Assembly: GCF_900302465.1 (NCBI RefSeq)
Contig: NZ_OMOR01000001.1
Span: 1,364,001 to 1,428,000, forward strand
Origin: Ascidiaceihabitans donghaensis
GTDB lineage: Bacteria; Pseudomonadota; Alphaproteobacteria; Rhodobacterales; Rhodobacteraceae
Length of the DNA stretch: 64,000 nucleotides
Direction: 5' to 3'
The translations under genes and the position numbers were made by a program. Shown one piece after another: positions 35,046-44,302 of the stretch. The notes beneath the pieces were generated by a model. The model was not told where the DNA came from and did not search any database. It saw only the letters and a program-made list of their open reading frames with translations. Positions within the stretch are counted from its first letter, which is position 1, and each line of letters begins with the position of its first letter.

Positions 35046-36926
35046 TCAGGCTTTTTTGCGCTCGTCTGTCTGGGCCAGAAACGCCGTCTCCAAATCCTTT
35101 TGCAGCTCTTTTGCGCGGGCCACATACGCTTCATTGTCAGCCGCTGACACACCGGGCTTCCAAAGGGCCGCAAGCTCTTTCACAGCTTCGCGGTCATGGT
35201 GATAGAACACCTTTTCAGCTTCTGCCGCTTCAAATTCGCTGAGGCCAATGTTTTCCAGAACATACCGGCCCGCCCGCAAAGAGCTGTCGAACATTTCGCG
35301 CACAATGTCGTTGGCACCTGCCTGATACAGGCGGTAGGTGTGGCTGCGGTCATAGGCGCGGGCCACGATGTGCAGATCAGGTCTGATCTTACGCGCCACT
35401 TCCACCAAACGAATGGCGGCGGCCTTGTCGTCCAAAGCAACAACCAGCACCCGCGCCTGATCCAAACCGGCGGCATGTAGGATGTCAGGGCGTGTCGGGT
35501 CGCCCAAAAAGCCTTTGAACCCGAAGCGGCGCATCAGCTGGATGGTTTCCATATTATGGTCCAGAACTACGGTTTTGAAACCGGATGCCTGAACCAGCCG
35601 GTTCACAATCTGTCCGAACCGCCCGATCCCCGCGATGATTACAGGGCCTTCTTCGTCGATCTCGTCAGCTTCGTGATCGGTGGCAGTGTCCTTCATAGAC
35701 CGGCTGATCATCTCGTACAAAATGAACAAAAGTGGCGTAATCAACATCGACAAAGCAATGACCAGCAACAACGTATCAGCCACACCCGGTGAAATCACGG
35801 ATTGCGATGCTGAAAACCCAACAAGGACAAATCCGAATTCCCCCGCTTGTGCCAAACTAAGCGCAAACAACCAATGATCGCGGCCTTTCAGTTTAAAGGC
35901 GCGGCCCAGCACCCATAAAATCAGGCCTTTCAGCAATATCACCAACAATGCCATGCTTATGATGGCAGGTGCGTTGGAAAAGAGCAGCGCAAAGTTGATG
36001 CCTGCCCCCACGGTGATAAAAAACAACCCCAACAACAGACCTTTGAAGGGGTTAAGGTCGGATTCCAGTTCGTGTCTGAATTCGCTGGATGCCAGAACGA
36101 CACCCGCAATGAACGCACCCAAAGCCGGAGACAGGCCCACAAGCGTCATCAGGAATGAAATACCAACCACAATAAGCAGGGCCAATGCCGTGTACATCTC
36201 GCGCAGATGGGCCGCGTGAATAAAGCGGAACACGGGCCGCGTCAGAAACACCCCCACAAAGATCACAGCCGCCACAGCGCCTATCGTGACAGCGGTCACG
36301 CCCCAAGCTGGCAGACCTTCCACAAGGCTCATGGCGGCGGCATGGTGGCCACCACCGTGATCTTCAACGGCAAGGCGGTGAATAGATCCGTCCGGGCTAA
36401 CCTGCGCCGGCACAGTCACAGCCAAAAGCGGTAAAAACGCAAGGATCGGGATGACCGCGATGTCTTGGGTCAACAGCACGGAAAACACCGACCGCCCACC
36501 GTTGGTTTGCATCAGACCCTTTTCGGACAGGGTTTGCAGGACAATCGCGGTCGAACTTAAAGACAGGGACAACGCAATGGCAAGCGCGGTGCCCCAGGGT
36601 TGGCCATACGCCATGGCGACACCCATCAAAGCCGCTGTGCTAAGGACCACTTGCATGCCCCCAAGCCCGAGTAGCCGGTGCCGCATGTCCCAGAGCGCGC
36701 GTGGTTCCAGCTCCAACCCGATCAGGAACAACATCATCACGACGCCAAACTCTGCAAAATGTTGCAGATCTTTGGTTTCAGCACCCACCAAGCCCAACAC
36801 AGGTCCGATGACGATTCCTGCGGCCAGATATCCCAGCACAGACCCAAGCCCCAAACGGGCGGCGATGGGTACGGCTATGACAGCGGCGGCAAGATAGATC
36901 GAGGCTTGGTAAAAGAACCCTTCCAT
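35046..36926 (-). CDS. Kef-type (CPA2) cation/proton antiporter with RCK domain
   Basis: A 626-residue monovalent-cation:proton antiporter of the CPA2 family. About 12 membrane helices fill residues 1-400 (GYLAAGIVIGPVLGLVG and the LGAFIAGVVLASSEFRHEL core). A cytoplasmic TrkA-N/RCK domain begins near 415 (PVIIAGIGRFGQIVNRLVQASG, a Rossmann G-x-G) and binds nucleotide. An acidic and basic C-terminal tail follows. The family exports K+ in exchange for protons, and KefB/KefC respond to glutathione adducts. It lies 23 bp from the lrp gene stop in the same direction. Confidence 0.92.
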   Translation of the reverse strand: MEGFFYQASIYLAAAVIAVPIAARLGLGSVLGYLAAGIVIGPVLGLVGAETKDLQHFAEFGVVMMLFLIGLELEPRALWDMRHRLLGLGGMQVVLSTAALMGVAMAYGQPWGTALAIALSLSLSSTAIVLQTLSEKGLMQTNGGRSVFSVLLTQDIAVIPILAFLPLLAVTVPAQVSPDGSIHRLAVEDHGGGHHAAAMSLVEGLPAWGVTAVTIGAVAAVIFVGVFLTRPVFRFIHAAHLREMYTALALLIVVGISFLMTLVGLSPALGAFIAGVVLASSEFRHELESDLNPFKGLLLGLFFITVGAGINFALLFSNAPAIISMALLVILLKGLILWVLGRAFKLKGRDHWLFALSLAQAGEFGFVLVGFSASQSVISPGVADTLLLVIALSMLITPLLFILYEMISRSMKDTATDHEADEIDEEGPVIIAGIGRFGQIVNRLVQASGFKTVVLDHNMETIQLMRRFGFKGFLGDPTRPDILHAAGLDQARVLVVALDDKAAAIRLVEVARKIRPDLHIVARAYDRSHTYRLYQAGANDIVREMFDSSLRAGRYVLENIGLSEFEAAEAEKVFYHHDREAVKELAALWKPGVSAADNEAYVARAKELQKDLETAFLAQTDERKKA

Positions 36927-36949
36927 GGGGTTTCCTTATATTGCGGGCG

Positions 36950-37408
36950 TCACCCTGTTGGCAGCGGCCCATCCCGTTTCAACTGGTCCATCACAATTTG
37001 GCTCTGCACCCGTGCCACAGCAGGGTGGGGTAGCAAAACGTCATGGATCAAGGTGTTCAGCGCGGCCAGATCGGCACAGTAGACCCTTAGAAGATAATCC
37101 GCATCGCCGGTCATTGTCCATGCGCTGGTGATCTCTGGACGCAGATCAACCATCCGCGCAAAGCTGGTTGAATTGTCAGGACCATGCGTGGCCAAATGCA
37201 CCTGTACAAAGCCTTGCACACTTAAACCCATCCGCGTCGCATCGACCTTTGCAGTATAGCCTTGAATGAACCCTTCCGTCTCTAGTCGTTGCCGTCTGCG
37301 GCTGATTTGGCTGGCCGATAAATGCAGCATTTCGCTGAGCTGGCCTGCGCTTGAGTGTGCGTCGTTTTGCAGTGCTGCCAGTAGGGCGCGGTCAGTGGGG
37401 TCCAGCAT
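36950..37408 (-). CDS. Lrp/AsnC family regulator
   Basis: A 152-residue Lrp-type regulator. The N-terminal helix-turn-helix (SAGQLSEMLHLSASQISRRRQRLETEGFI, residues 19-47) is followed by the RAM effector domain (GFVQVHLATHG...AWTMTGDADYLLRVYCADLAALNTLI). It is divergent from hpd across a 144-bp gap with repeated TGCGCA-like motifs. Control of hpd by tyrosine, phenylalanine or a related acid is therefore likely. The ATG at 37408 is chosen because the upstream frame is not conserved. Confidence 0.92.
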   Translation of the reverse strand: MLDPTDRALLAALQNDAHSSAGQLSEMLHLSASQISRRRQRLETEGFIQGYTAKVDATRMGLSVQGFVQVHLATHGPDNSTSFARMVDLRPEITSAWTMTGDADYLLRVYCADLAALNTLIHDVLLPHPAVARVQSQIVMDQLKRDGPLPTG

Positions 37409-37552
37409 GATGCGTCGCTTTTTTGATTTTTTGGTAATATTTGCACAGTTGGCGCATATTTGTCCATCCATGCGCTGCACTTTGCGCACACTGCGCATCG
37501 TTTTAGCCGTATCCTCGCAATCAAACACCGCTGCATTCTTGGAGACGCACAC
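37409..37552. promoter_or_regulatory. lrp-hpd divergent control region with repeated GCGCA motifs
   Basis: 144 bp. GGCGCA at 37451, TGCGCT at 37471, and TGCGCA at 37483 and 37492 recur within 45 bp, mixed with AT-rich sequence (TTTTTTGATTTTTTGGTAATATTTGC) next to lrp. Such clustered, loosely spaced sites are usual for Lrp-type binding. Exact promoters are not clear. Confidence 0.4.
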
Positions 37553-38659
37553 ATGGGTCCTTTCCCGCACAGCGCACCGCGCGCCGAAATCACCGCAGAA
37601 AACCCTGCAGGCACAGACGGGTTCGAATTTGTCGAATTTGCCCACCCCGAACCACAAGAATTGCGCGATCTGTTCTCGCGCATGGGGTACGAACATGTGG
37701 CCAACCACAAAACCAAAGCCATCGAGCTTTGGCAGCAGGGCGACATTACGTATGTTTTGAATGCGGAAAAAGACAGTTTTGCGGATGGGTTCATCGCGGA
37801 TCACGGCCCATGCGCCCCGTCGATGGGATGGCGGGTGCGGGATGCCCAACACGCTTTTGATCATGCGGTGTCCAAAGGGGCCACGCCCTACACAGGCCAC
37901 GGCAAAGTGTTGGATGTGCCGGCCATCGAAGGCATTGGCGGGTCTTTGATCTATTTTGTGGACCAATATTTCGACACGTCGCCTTACAACGACGAATACG
38001 ACTGGATCGCACAGTCAAAGCCGCAAGGCGTCGGGTTTTTCTATCTCGATCACCTCACGCATAACGTCCACAAAGGGAACATGGACACATGGTTCCATTT
38101 TTACGGCGATCTGTTTGGCTTCAAGGAAATCCGCTTTTTTGACATCGAAGGCAAATTTACCGGGTTGCTCAGTCGTGCGCTGACATCGCCCTGTGGTCGC
38201 ATTCGTATTCCCATCAATGAGGACCGTGGCGAGACGGGGCAAATCGTGGCCTATCTGAAAAAATACAAAGGCGAAGGCATCCAGCACATCGCAGTGGGAT
38301 CGGATAACATTTACAACAGCACGGACATCATCGCCGAAAACGGGCTGAAGTTTATGCCGGGCCCCCCCGATGCCTATTATGACCTGAGCAAATCGCGTGT
38401 TGTGGGCCATGACGAACCGTTAGACCGGATGAAAACCCATGGAATTTTGATTGACGGCGAAGGGGTCGTGGACGGCGGCGAGACAAAAATCCTGCTGCAA
38501 ATCTTCTCGAAAACCGTGATTGGCCCGATCTTTTTCGAATTCATCCAGCGCAAAGGCGACGATGGCTTTGGGGAAGGGAACTTCAAAGCTTTGTTTGAAA
38601 GCATCGAACAAGAACAGATCGACAATGGTGAGATCAACGCAGAGGTTGCAGCGGGATAA
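37553..38659 (+). CDS. hpd: 4-hydroxyphenylpyruvate dioxygenase
   Basis: A 368-residue non-haem iron dioxygenase that turns 4-hydroxyphenylpyruvate into homogentisate. It has the two-domain VOC fold. The iron ligands are in YLDHLTHNV (His), GIQHIAVGS (His) and FFEFIQRKG (Glu); the last also shows the C-terminal family signature. GGAG lies 8 bases before the ATG at 37553. It feeds the hmgA-fahA-maiA operon at 6-9 kb, so tyrosine degradation is split over two loci with different regulators (Lrp here, MarR there). Confidence 0.96.
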   Translation: MGPFPHSAPRAEITAENPAGTDGFEFVEFAHPEPQELRDLFSRMGYEHVANHKTKAIELWQQGDITYVLNAEKDSFADGFIADHGPCAPSMGWRVRDAQHAFDHAVSKGATPYTGHGKVLDVPAIEGIGGSLIYFVDQYFDTSPYNDEYDWIAQSKPQGVGFFYLDHLTHNVHKGNMDTWFHFYGDLFGFKEIRFFDIEGKFTGLLSRALTSPCGRIRIPINEDRGETGQIVAYLKKYKGEGIQHIAVGSDNIYNSTDIIAENGLKFMPGPPDAYYDLSKSRVVGHDEPLDRMKTHGILIDGEGVVDGGETKILLQIFSKTVIGPIFFEFIQRKGDDGFGEGNFKALFESIEQEQIDNGEINAEVAAG

Positions 38660-38680
38660 GACCGGCCGCCAATCAAAAAC

Positions 38681-38712
38681 AAAAAAGGCGCAGTGTGATC
38701 TGCGCCTTTTTT
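38681..38712. terminator. Bidirectional Rho-independent terminator
   Basis: AAAAAAGGCGCAG-TGTGAT-CTGCGCCTTTTTT, a perfect 13-bp palindromic stem with A-tract and T-tract. It serves hpd from the left and the 38733-41183 gene from the right. Confidence 0.9.
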
Positions 38713-38732
38713 GTGGAGGTTAGGTTATGATC

Positions 38733-41183
38733 CTAACCTTTGGGCATTTTCAGAACCAAATTGCGGCTGCCTTTTTGATAGCGCAGTTCGGCATCCCCGA
38801 TAGCGGTGACACGCCCCCCGTCGATGCGGTCGCCAACTTTAACCGGTTTCATACGGCCATTGGCCAAACGTACCAGCGCCCGGCGGCTGGACGGTTTGCC
38901 AGACACACCGATCAGATTGACGCGACCCAAATTGATTGCGTTGCGCACGGTGGCTTCCTTGGCCACGCTGGCCGCTGTGGGGATTTTTGGCGTCACGGTG
39001 CGTGGCGCGACGGCAGCCACACGCGTTGTTTCGGCCGCAGGCGCGTCCGCTTGTTTCTGGCGGGCACGGGCAACAATTCTGGCAAAGTTACGAGGCCGCG
39101 TGTCGGGGCGCGCAGAGGCGGCTGTTGCCAGTTTGGTCGCGGTCGCCAGCGGATTTTCGATCACCTCCGGCGCGTCTTCAATTTCCTGTTCCTCGGTGGT
39201 CCGCTGCACGCCGGGGCGCAAACGCGGACGCAATCCGCCCAGCTCCGACAGGGTTACACCGCCCAAATTGGAACGTTCGGTGTTTTCAACCAGATCAGAG
39301 GGGCGTGATTTGGGGCGAAACCCTGCCAATGCTGCCGTTGCAACGTCAATTTCTGGTGCCGCTTCGGGTGCGGCAGGTCTGGTTGGCGGCACAACGGGAG
39401 GGCGTCCAAGATAAACAGTGACATTGTCCGGGGTCACAGCCCCCTCGGGTGTCGGGATAACCCATCCGCGATCGTCTAACGTGTATGCGGTGCCTGCTGC
39501 TGCGGGCGCGGGAACGGCTGCTAAGGCCAGATCGGATTGGTAAGAGGCCGCATCCGGCAACGCCACAGCGTCTTGCGCAGGGCTTAAGGGATCAATGCCG
39601 GTGACATACAGGTCATCCAAAGACACCAGACTTGCAGGTTCAGGGGTCGAGGGTGCGACGGGCCAAATGCCGGTGACTGCGTAGCGCGCTTCTTGTTCGG
39701 CAAGGCTTAGGTCAGGTTGGTCCAGTTCGGGTTCGGGCAAAGGGTCTTGCAAGGCATCCAGCACAGCCGCATCTTCAGGGCTAAGCGTGGGGTCCAGCGA
39801 TGCCACAACTGTGGTTGCGTCTTCTGTGGTGGCGTCTTGTGGTATGATTTCGGCAGGTGCGGCCAAAGTTGGGGTTTGTGTGTCTTTGCCAAAGAACCGG
39901 GCCAGGCCGTCATCCATAAACACTGTGGCCCAGGCTGCGACACCTGCCAGAAACACCAGCAATGTGGCCGTCAGAATCAATCCCAAAAACCGTGGCTTTC
40001 CACCCACGACAATCGGGTCGGATTTTCGGGCACCGAAAACGGTTAGGCGCTGTGCTTCGGATGTCGGCGCGGTCGCTATGGCAGCTGCAACGGGTGCAGC
40101 TTTTGCGACCGGTGGTGCGGTTTTTGCAGGTTTGCGTCTGCTTAAAAACCGCATGGCCTGCTTGGCTGTAGACGCAGCAGCGGTGGAAGCGGCACCGCCA
40201 GCGCTGGCGGTTGCAGATGTGTCGTCTTCAATCGGGATGGTCGCTGCGACGACATCGACTTTGGGTTTTTGCGGCGCTTTTGACTGGGGGGCGGCGTCGG
40301 GAACCGGCTTTGCGACTTGCGCTTTTGTCGCGGGCACGTCGTCGCGCGCAACGCCCGCAAGTGATGGGGCGCCACTGGATGGGGCGCGTCGGCTGGCAAA
40401 CCCAACGGCAAGCGGCGCGTTTTGCGGGTTTTTGTCGGCATTTGATGCGGGACTATCATCATCCAAAGCAGCGGATGTGGCGGTTTGGGGCGTTTCGGCA
40501 CCGGATGCCGCCGCAATGTCATCGGGTCGTTTGGTCAGCAGCTCACCATCGTCCACCGGGGGTTGCTGTGAAACAGAGGCAGATACATCAACATCCGGCT
40601 TCGTGGGCGCAGGCTGGATGTCTTCTTCCACGGTTTCTACGACCGCTGGTGCCGGAGCAATGTAAGGCCCTGTAATGATGACCAGATCATCGTAGCGATT
40701 GATGTCTTGTGCATCTCCCGTCGGCCCAAAAAAAGGCTCACCGACAAAAGCGGTGGCGTCGGGTTGTGCGACGGCGCTGACGGGATTGAATTTATGTTCG
40801 GTTGCAAAAGCATGCGCTTCGGCCAGTGTTTCCTTGGCGACGGCTGCGACAAAAATCTGATGCTTTGTGGTGCTGACGTCGTATGCCAGGTCTTCCACAG
40901 CGTAGGGTGTGGCGCCATCAAGTGCGGCGCGGGCCGTGTCATCCGCACTGCTATTGGCACTGTGATCCAATGCTAGAAACTTGATCTGATCGTCGGGGAT
41001 GATCAGTTTGCACGCCACATTGCCCGGTGCGATATCTTCGGCCTGTGCGCGTAAATCCTCCAATGCGCCTGTCAGATCGGCGGTATCGAAGGCCACGTCG
41101 CCCACAGTTTGCCAGCCGTCATTGGCCCGATAAGCCAGACGGATGCCGTCATAAGACAATGAGAGCGCGAATTTGGGCGTCAT
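38733..41183 (-). CDS. Single-pass protein resembling a PilM/GspL-PilP/GspC fusion
   Basis: An 816-residue protein not assigned to a characterised family. Residues 1-180 (KFALSLSYDGIRLAYR, CKLIIPDDQIKFLALD) resemble the actin-like cytoplasmic part of GspL/PilM. A Pro/Ala/Asp-rich linker runs to about 400. One membrane helix follows at about 400-422 (FLGLILTATLLVFLAGVAAWATVF), then a long Pro-rich periplasmic part. The last 60 residues (RRALVRLANGRMKPVKVGD, then GGRVTAIGDAELRY) look like the beta domain of GspC/PilP. No secretion or pilus gene is near. I use the ATG at 41183; an in-frame ATG lies at 41261. The fold assignments are inference. Confidence 0.6.
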   Translation of the reverse strand: MTPKFALSLSYDGIRLAYRANDGWQTVGDVAFDTADLTGALEDLRAQAEDIAPGNVACKLIIPDDQIKFLALDHSANSSADDTARAALDGATPYAVEDLAYDVSTTKHQIFVAAVAKETLAEAHAFATEHKFNPVSAVAQPDATAFVGEPFFGPTGDAQDINRYDDLVIITGPYIAPAPAVVETVEEDIQPAPTKPDVDVSASVSQQPPVDDGELLTKRPDDIAAASGAETPQTATSAALDDDSPASNADKNPQNAPLAVGFASRRAPSSGAPSLAGVARDDVPATKAQVAKPVPDAAPQSKAPQKPKVDVVAATIPIEDDTSATASAGGAASTAAASTAKQAMRFLSRRKPAKTAPPVAKAAPVAAAIATAPTSEAQRLTVFGARKSDPIVVGGKPRFLGLILTATLLVFLAGVAAWATVFMDDGLARFFGKDTQTPTLAAPAEIIPQDATTEDATTVVASLDPTLSPEDAAVLDALQDPLPEPELDQPDLSLAEQEARYAVTGIWPVAPSTPEPASLVSLDDLYVTGIDPLSPAQDAVALPDAASYQSDLALAAVPAPAAAGTAYTLDDRGWVIPTPEGAVTPDNVTVYLGRPPVVPPTRPAAPEAAPEIDVATAALAGFRPKSRPSDLVENTERSNLGGVTLSELGGLRPRLRPGVQRTTEEQEIEDAPEVIENPLATATKLATAASARPDTRPRNFARIVARARQKQADAPAAETTRVAAVAPRTVTPKIPTAASVAKEATVRNAINLGRVNLIGVSGKPSSRRALVRLANGRMKPVKVGDRIDGGRVTAIGDAELRYQKGSRNLVLKMPKG

Positions 41184-41247
41184 GAGTGTTGCTGTTAAGC
41201 CTGTTCTAACCAAGGTTGGCGCGTGTGCGTCAGTCCTAAGATAGAGC

Positions 41248-41278
41248 AACGCGCCGCTCAAGAAAAGAGCGGCGCGTT
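41248..41278 (-). terminator. Hairpin downstream of metY
   Basis: AACGCGCCGCTC and GAGCGGCGCGTT form a perfect 12-bp stem with a 7-base A-rich loop, 47 bp past the metY stop. There is no T-run on the minus strand after it, so it may be a Rho-dependent end or an mRNA stabiliser. It also sits in the promoter region of the 38733-41183 gene. Confidence 0.5.
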
Positions 41279-41324
41279 AATGTGTTTTTCAAGTGCACCA
41301 TGATGTGCTGATCGGCGTGGACGA

Positions 41325-42617
41325 TCAGCTGCTGGCTTTGCTCAGCGCCTGATCCAGATCCGCGATCAGGTCATTGGCATCTTCGGTGCCGATGGAAATC
41401 CGCACGACCTCGGGGGCGGCCCCGGCCGCGCGTTGCTGATCGACTGTCAGCTGACGGTGCGTTGTGGACGCCGAATGGATGATCAAAGACCGCGTGTCGC
41501 CCAAGTTGGCAACGTGGCTGAAAATTTCCAGCGCATTGACCAGTTTCACGCATGCATCATAGCCGCCTTTGACCGCCACGGTGAACAAACCACCCGCCCC
41601 CTTGGGGCAGATCTTCTTCACACGGTCATGGTAAGGCGATGACTTCAGGCCAGCGTAGGTGACGTAATCGACACGCGGGTCTTTTTCGAGCCATGCTGCG
41701 ACTTTTTCGGCGTTCTCGACATGACGTTCCATGCGCAAGGACAGGGTTTCGGTGCCCATCAGCGTGTAGTGCGCGGCTTGGGGGTTCATGGTCATGCCCA
41801 AATCGCGCAGACCGATGGCGATGCCGTGGAAGGTGAAGGCAAGCGGGCCGAAGGTCTCGTGGAACTTCAGACCGTGGTAGGCAGGTTCCGGTTGGCTCAG
41901 CGACGGGAATTTGTCGTTGGCGGACCAGTCAAACTTGCCCGAATCCACAACGCAGCCGCCTGTGACCGTGCCGTTGCCTGTCAGGTATTTGGTGGTGGAA
42001 TGCACCACAAGCGTCGCACCGTGTTCAATTGGGCGGCACAGGTACGGTGTGGCAGAGGTGTTGTCGACGATCAGCGGAATGCCTGCGTCGTCAGAGATGG
42101 CGGAAATCGCATCCAGATCGGTGATGTAGCCGCCCGGGTTGGCGATGGCTTCGCAGAACACCGCGCGTGTGTTGTCGTCGATGGCCGCTTTGACCGCGTC
42201 CAGATCGTCGAAATCCACAAAGGTGCATTCCCAGCCGAAGCGTTTGATGGTCTGGCTGAACTGGGTGATCGTGCCGCCGTAAAGGCGCGACGAAGCCACG
42301 ATGTTCAGGCCCGGCCCCATCAGGGGGAACAGCGCCATGATTTGTGCGGCGTGCCCCGAAGAACAACAAACGCCGCCCACGCCACCTTCCAGCGTGGCGA
42401 TGCGTTCTTGTAGAACAGCCACGGTAGGGTTCGTGAGGCGCGAATAGATGAAGCCCACTTCTTGCAGGTTGAACAAAGCCGCTGCGTGGTCGGCGTCACG
42501 GAACACATAAGCCGTTGTTTGGTGGATTGGCGTTTGCCGTGCCCCGGTTGCCGGGTCAGGGCGTGCGCCTGCGTGAATTTGCAACGTGTCGAAGCCATAT
42601 GTCGGGCCGTCGGTCAT
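41325..42617 (-). CDS. metY: O-acetylhomoserine aminocarboxypropyltransferase (sulfhydrylase)
   Basis: A 430-residue PLP enzyme of the Cys/Met metabolism group that makes homocysteine from O-acetylhomoserine and sulfide. The PLP lysine is in VHSTTKYLTGNG. GFIYSRLTNPTV and the C-terminal LGDTRSLIIHSASTTH are typical of MetY. Length (430) fits MetY rather than the shorter MetZ or MetB. The ATG at 42617 has GGAGA upstream. The 140 bp before it show no SAM-riboswitch consensus that I can recognise. Confidence 0.93.
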   Translation of the reverse strand: MTDGPTYGFDTLQIHAGARPDPATGARQTPIHQTTAYVFRDADHAAALFNLQEVGFIYSRLTNPTVAVLQERIATLEGGVGGVCCSSGHAAQIMALFPLMGPGLNIVASSRLYGGTITQFSQTIKRFGWECTFVDFDDLDAVKAAIDDNTRAVFCEAIANPGGYITDLDAISAISDDAGIPLIVDNTSATPYLCRPIEHGATLVVHSTTKYLTGNGTVTGGCVVDSGKFDWSANDKFPSLSQPEPAYHGLKFHETFGPLAFTFHGIAIGLRDLGMTMNPQAAHYTLMGTETLSLRMERHVENAEKVAAWLEKDPRVDYVTYAGLKSSPYHDRVKKICPKGAGGLFTVAVKGGYDACVKLVNALEIFSHVANLGDTRSLIIHSASTTHRQLTVDQQRAAGAAPEVVRISIGTEDANDLIADLDQALSKASS

Positions 42618-42757
42618 CTTGGGTCTCCATTGGATTACATCAGTTGCGCACAGGGGTACGGGAAGGGCCAAGAGGGTACAAGTCCAACGGCCTTGTCGTG
42701 GGCGCAGATGGCGTGTTTGTTCTGTTAAGGTAGCTCAAAGCAGAACATCGTTTCGGC

Positions 42758-43759
42758 TTAACGCATCCAGAAGCCTTCAGACTTGATTTTGTTGCGAATG
42801 GCCTGTTCACGGCGCGGCATGTTGTTTTGATCAAACAACGCCCGCACCTTGTGACCCCGCCCCTGATAGACAGTGCGTTTGATCGGATCGTAGGTCTTTA
42901 GGACTTTCTTGATCTTGTTGGGGGCGGCGACTGTTTCCAGTGCCTCGATCACCTGATCGCTTTCACGCGCGTAAAGCAGCGGAAACAGACGGTAATGGCA
43001 TGTGACGGCACCATCCAACAGCCCTTGGGGCAGGGTGTCGCGCCCGCCACCAAGTTTGTGAATAACCAAAGGCAAAACGATTTGATCCAGCCAGGGGGTA
43101 AGTTCCTGACAGGCCAGCTCAGGGGGCACATCGTTTTTGACGCTCAGCGCATATTCCAAGAAAACGGCGCCGAATGCGTGGGGGCAGGTGTAAAAGAAAA
43201 AGCCTGCGTTGAAGTACAAATAGCGCTTCCAGTATTCATCCGGTTCTGACAGATCGAGGCTGCTTTCAAAATCAAGATCGAAGCGGTCGTATAGCGCCTT
43301 CCAGATGCCGCTGTATCCCGGGCCATAAAGGGGCGGATGGGGCCATGTGCCTTCGCGGCGCAAGGACGCAGTGGGGCGTGAAAAGTCAAACGGCACTTTT
43401 GTCAGATCACCCGTCACAAGAGTGTCCGTGTCAAAAAACACAAACGGCTCACCTTTTGGCAAGGCCTGCAACATCTCGATCTTGTTGCCATAGGGATAGT
43501 CGGCACCGAAGTGCTGCGACTGAAACGGCACGATGTCTGCGCCCAAGGCTTCCAAAGCTTCGCGCACAGGGCCTTTCATTGTGGGATCGTTGGGCCACAA
43601 TGGTCCCGCTTGCGGTTCTACCACCAACAAACGGCCTTTGAAATCCGGGCAATGGTGGCGCAGAGATGCCGCAAACAGCACGGCTTCATAGCCAAGGCGC
43701 CCGGATTGCCCGACGACCACCACGTTGAAATTCTGTTGTTTGCCAGGTTTTCGTGCCAT
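42758..43759 (-). CDS. GT-A-like glycosyltransferase family protein
   Basis: A 333-residue cytoplasmic protein. It begins with a Rossmann-like segment (NVVVVGQSGRLGYEAVLFAASL) and contains FVFFDTDTLVTGD near residue 112, an acidic DxD-type motif as in metal-dependent GT-A glycosyltransferases of the GT8 sort. KIEMLQAL just before it also fits that fold. There are no membrane helices and no sugar-pathway genes nearby, so donor and acceptor are unknown. It is divergent from a small secreted protein gene. Confidence 0.6.
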   Translation of the reverse strand: MARKPGKQQNFNVVVVGQSGRLGYEAVLFAASLRHHCPDFKGRLLVVEPQAGPLWPNDPTMKGPVREALEALGADIVPFQSQHFGADYPYGNKIEMLQALPKGEPFVFFDTDTLVTGDLTKVPFDFSRPTASLRREGTWPHPPLYGPGYSGIWKALYDRFDLDFESSLDLSEPDEYWKRYLYFNAGFFFYTCPHAFGAVFLEYALSVKNDVPPELACQELTPWLDQIVLPLVIHKLGGGRDTLPQGLLDGAVTCHYRLFPLLYARESDQVIEALETVAAPNKIKKVLKTYDPIKRTVYQGRGHKVRALFDQNNMPRREQAIRNKIKSEGFWMR

Positions 43760-43849
43760 GCTGCCCTAAGCCTCTTTTTTGTGGAAGAGTATAGGGTGGA
43801 ATGATCCGCGAAAAAAGCGATTTAGCGGTAAGATTTGAATGAGGGCGAT

Positions 43850-44302
43850 ATGCAGGGTTTGAAAGTAGCGGTTGTGGCATTTTGGATGGGGGCTGCCGCC
43901 GCAGCGCAGGCCCAAAGCACTTTGGTGGCGGAAGATCAGACACCGACCGGCAAATTCACCACGGCCACGGAAGTTAAGCCAATCCTGAACGCCACGCGGG
44001 GCAACTGGATTGCTGTGCGCGAATGGGACGGGCAGGATCTGGTCTATGTCACCCATCTTTGGGCATGGCGCTGCGGGCTTGCGCAGATTGAAGTGTCCGT
44101 CAACGACGCGGGCTTTGCGGTTTGGCCCATGCCTGCATGTCACTCTGGCACAGCGCAACCCAACAGCGTGACAGACAGCGACGGATTGCCTTATGCCGTC
44201 TTTGCCTTGCAGTCCGTTGCAAACCTGTCTGTCCGTGTGACCTATGATGATTTGACCGTGGACGAGGCGAGGTTTGAGCGAGGCGCCATCTTAATCCCCT
44301 AA
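43850..44302 (+). CDS. Small secreted protein of unknown function
   Basis: A 150-residue protein with a clear signal peptide (VAVVAFWMGAAAAAQAQS, cleavage near residue 22). The mature part contains WIAVREWDGQDLVYVTHLWAWRCGLAQIEVSVN and a second cysteine in PACHSG, which could form one disulfide. I do not recognise a family. The ATG at 43850 has GAGGG upstream; a TTG five codons earlier is unlikely. Its stop overlaps the end of the convergent 90-residue gene by four bases. Confidence 0.7.
   Translation: MQGLKVAVVAFWMGAAAAAQAQSTLVAEDQTPTGKFTTATEVKPILNATRGNWIAVREWDGQDLVYVTHLWAWRCGLAQIEVSVNDAGFAVWPMPACHSGTAQPNSVTDSDGLPYAVFALQSVANLSVRVTYDDLTVDEARFERGAILIP

Noticed and set aside
39787-40665. 292-codon Ala/Ser-rich frame opposite the 816-residue protein
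   Set aside because: It is a low-complexity shadow of the Pro/Ala-rich linker on the other strand, with no ribosome-binding site.
42618-42757. Possible SAM-II riboswitch upstream of metY
   Set aside because: I compared the minus-strand leader with the conserved SAM-II core from memory and did not find it; a covariance-model search would decide.
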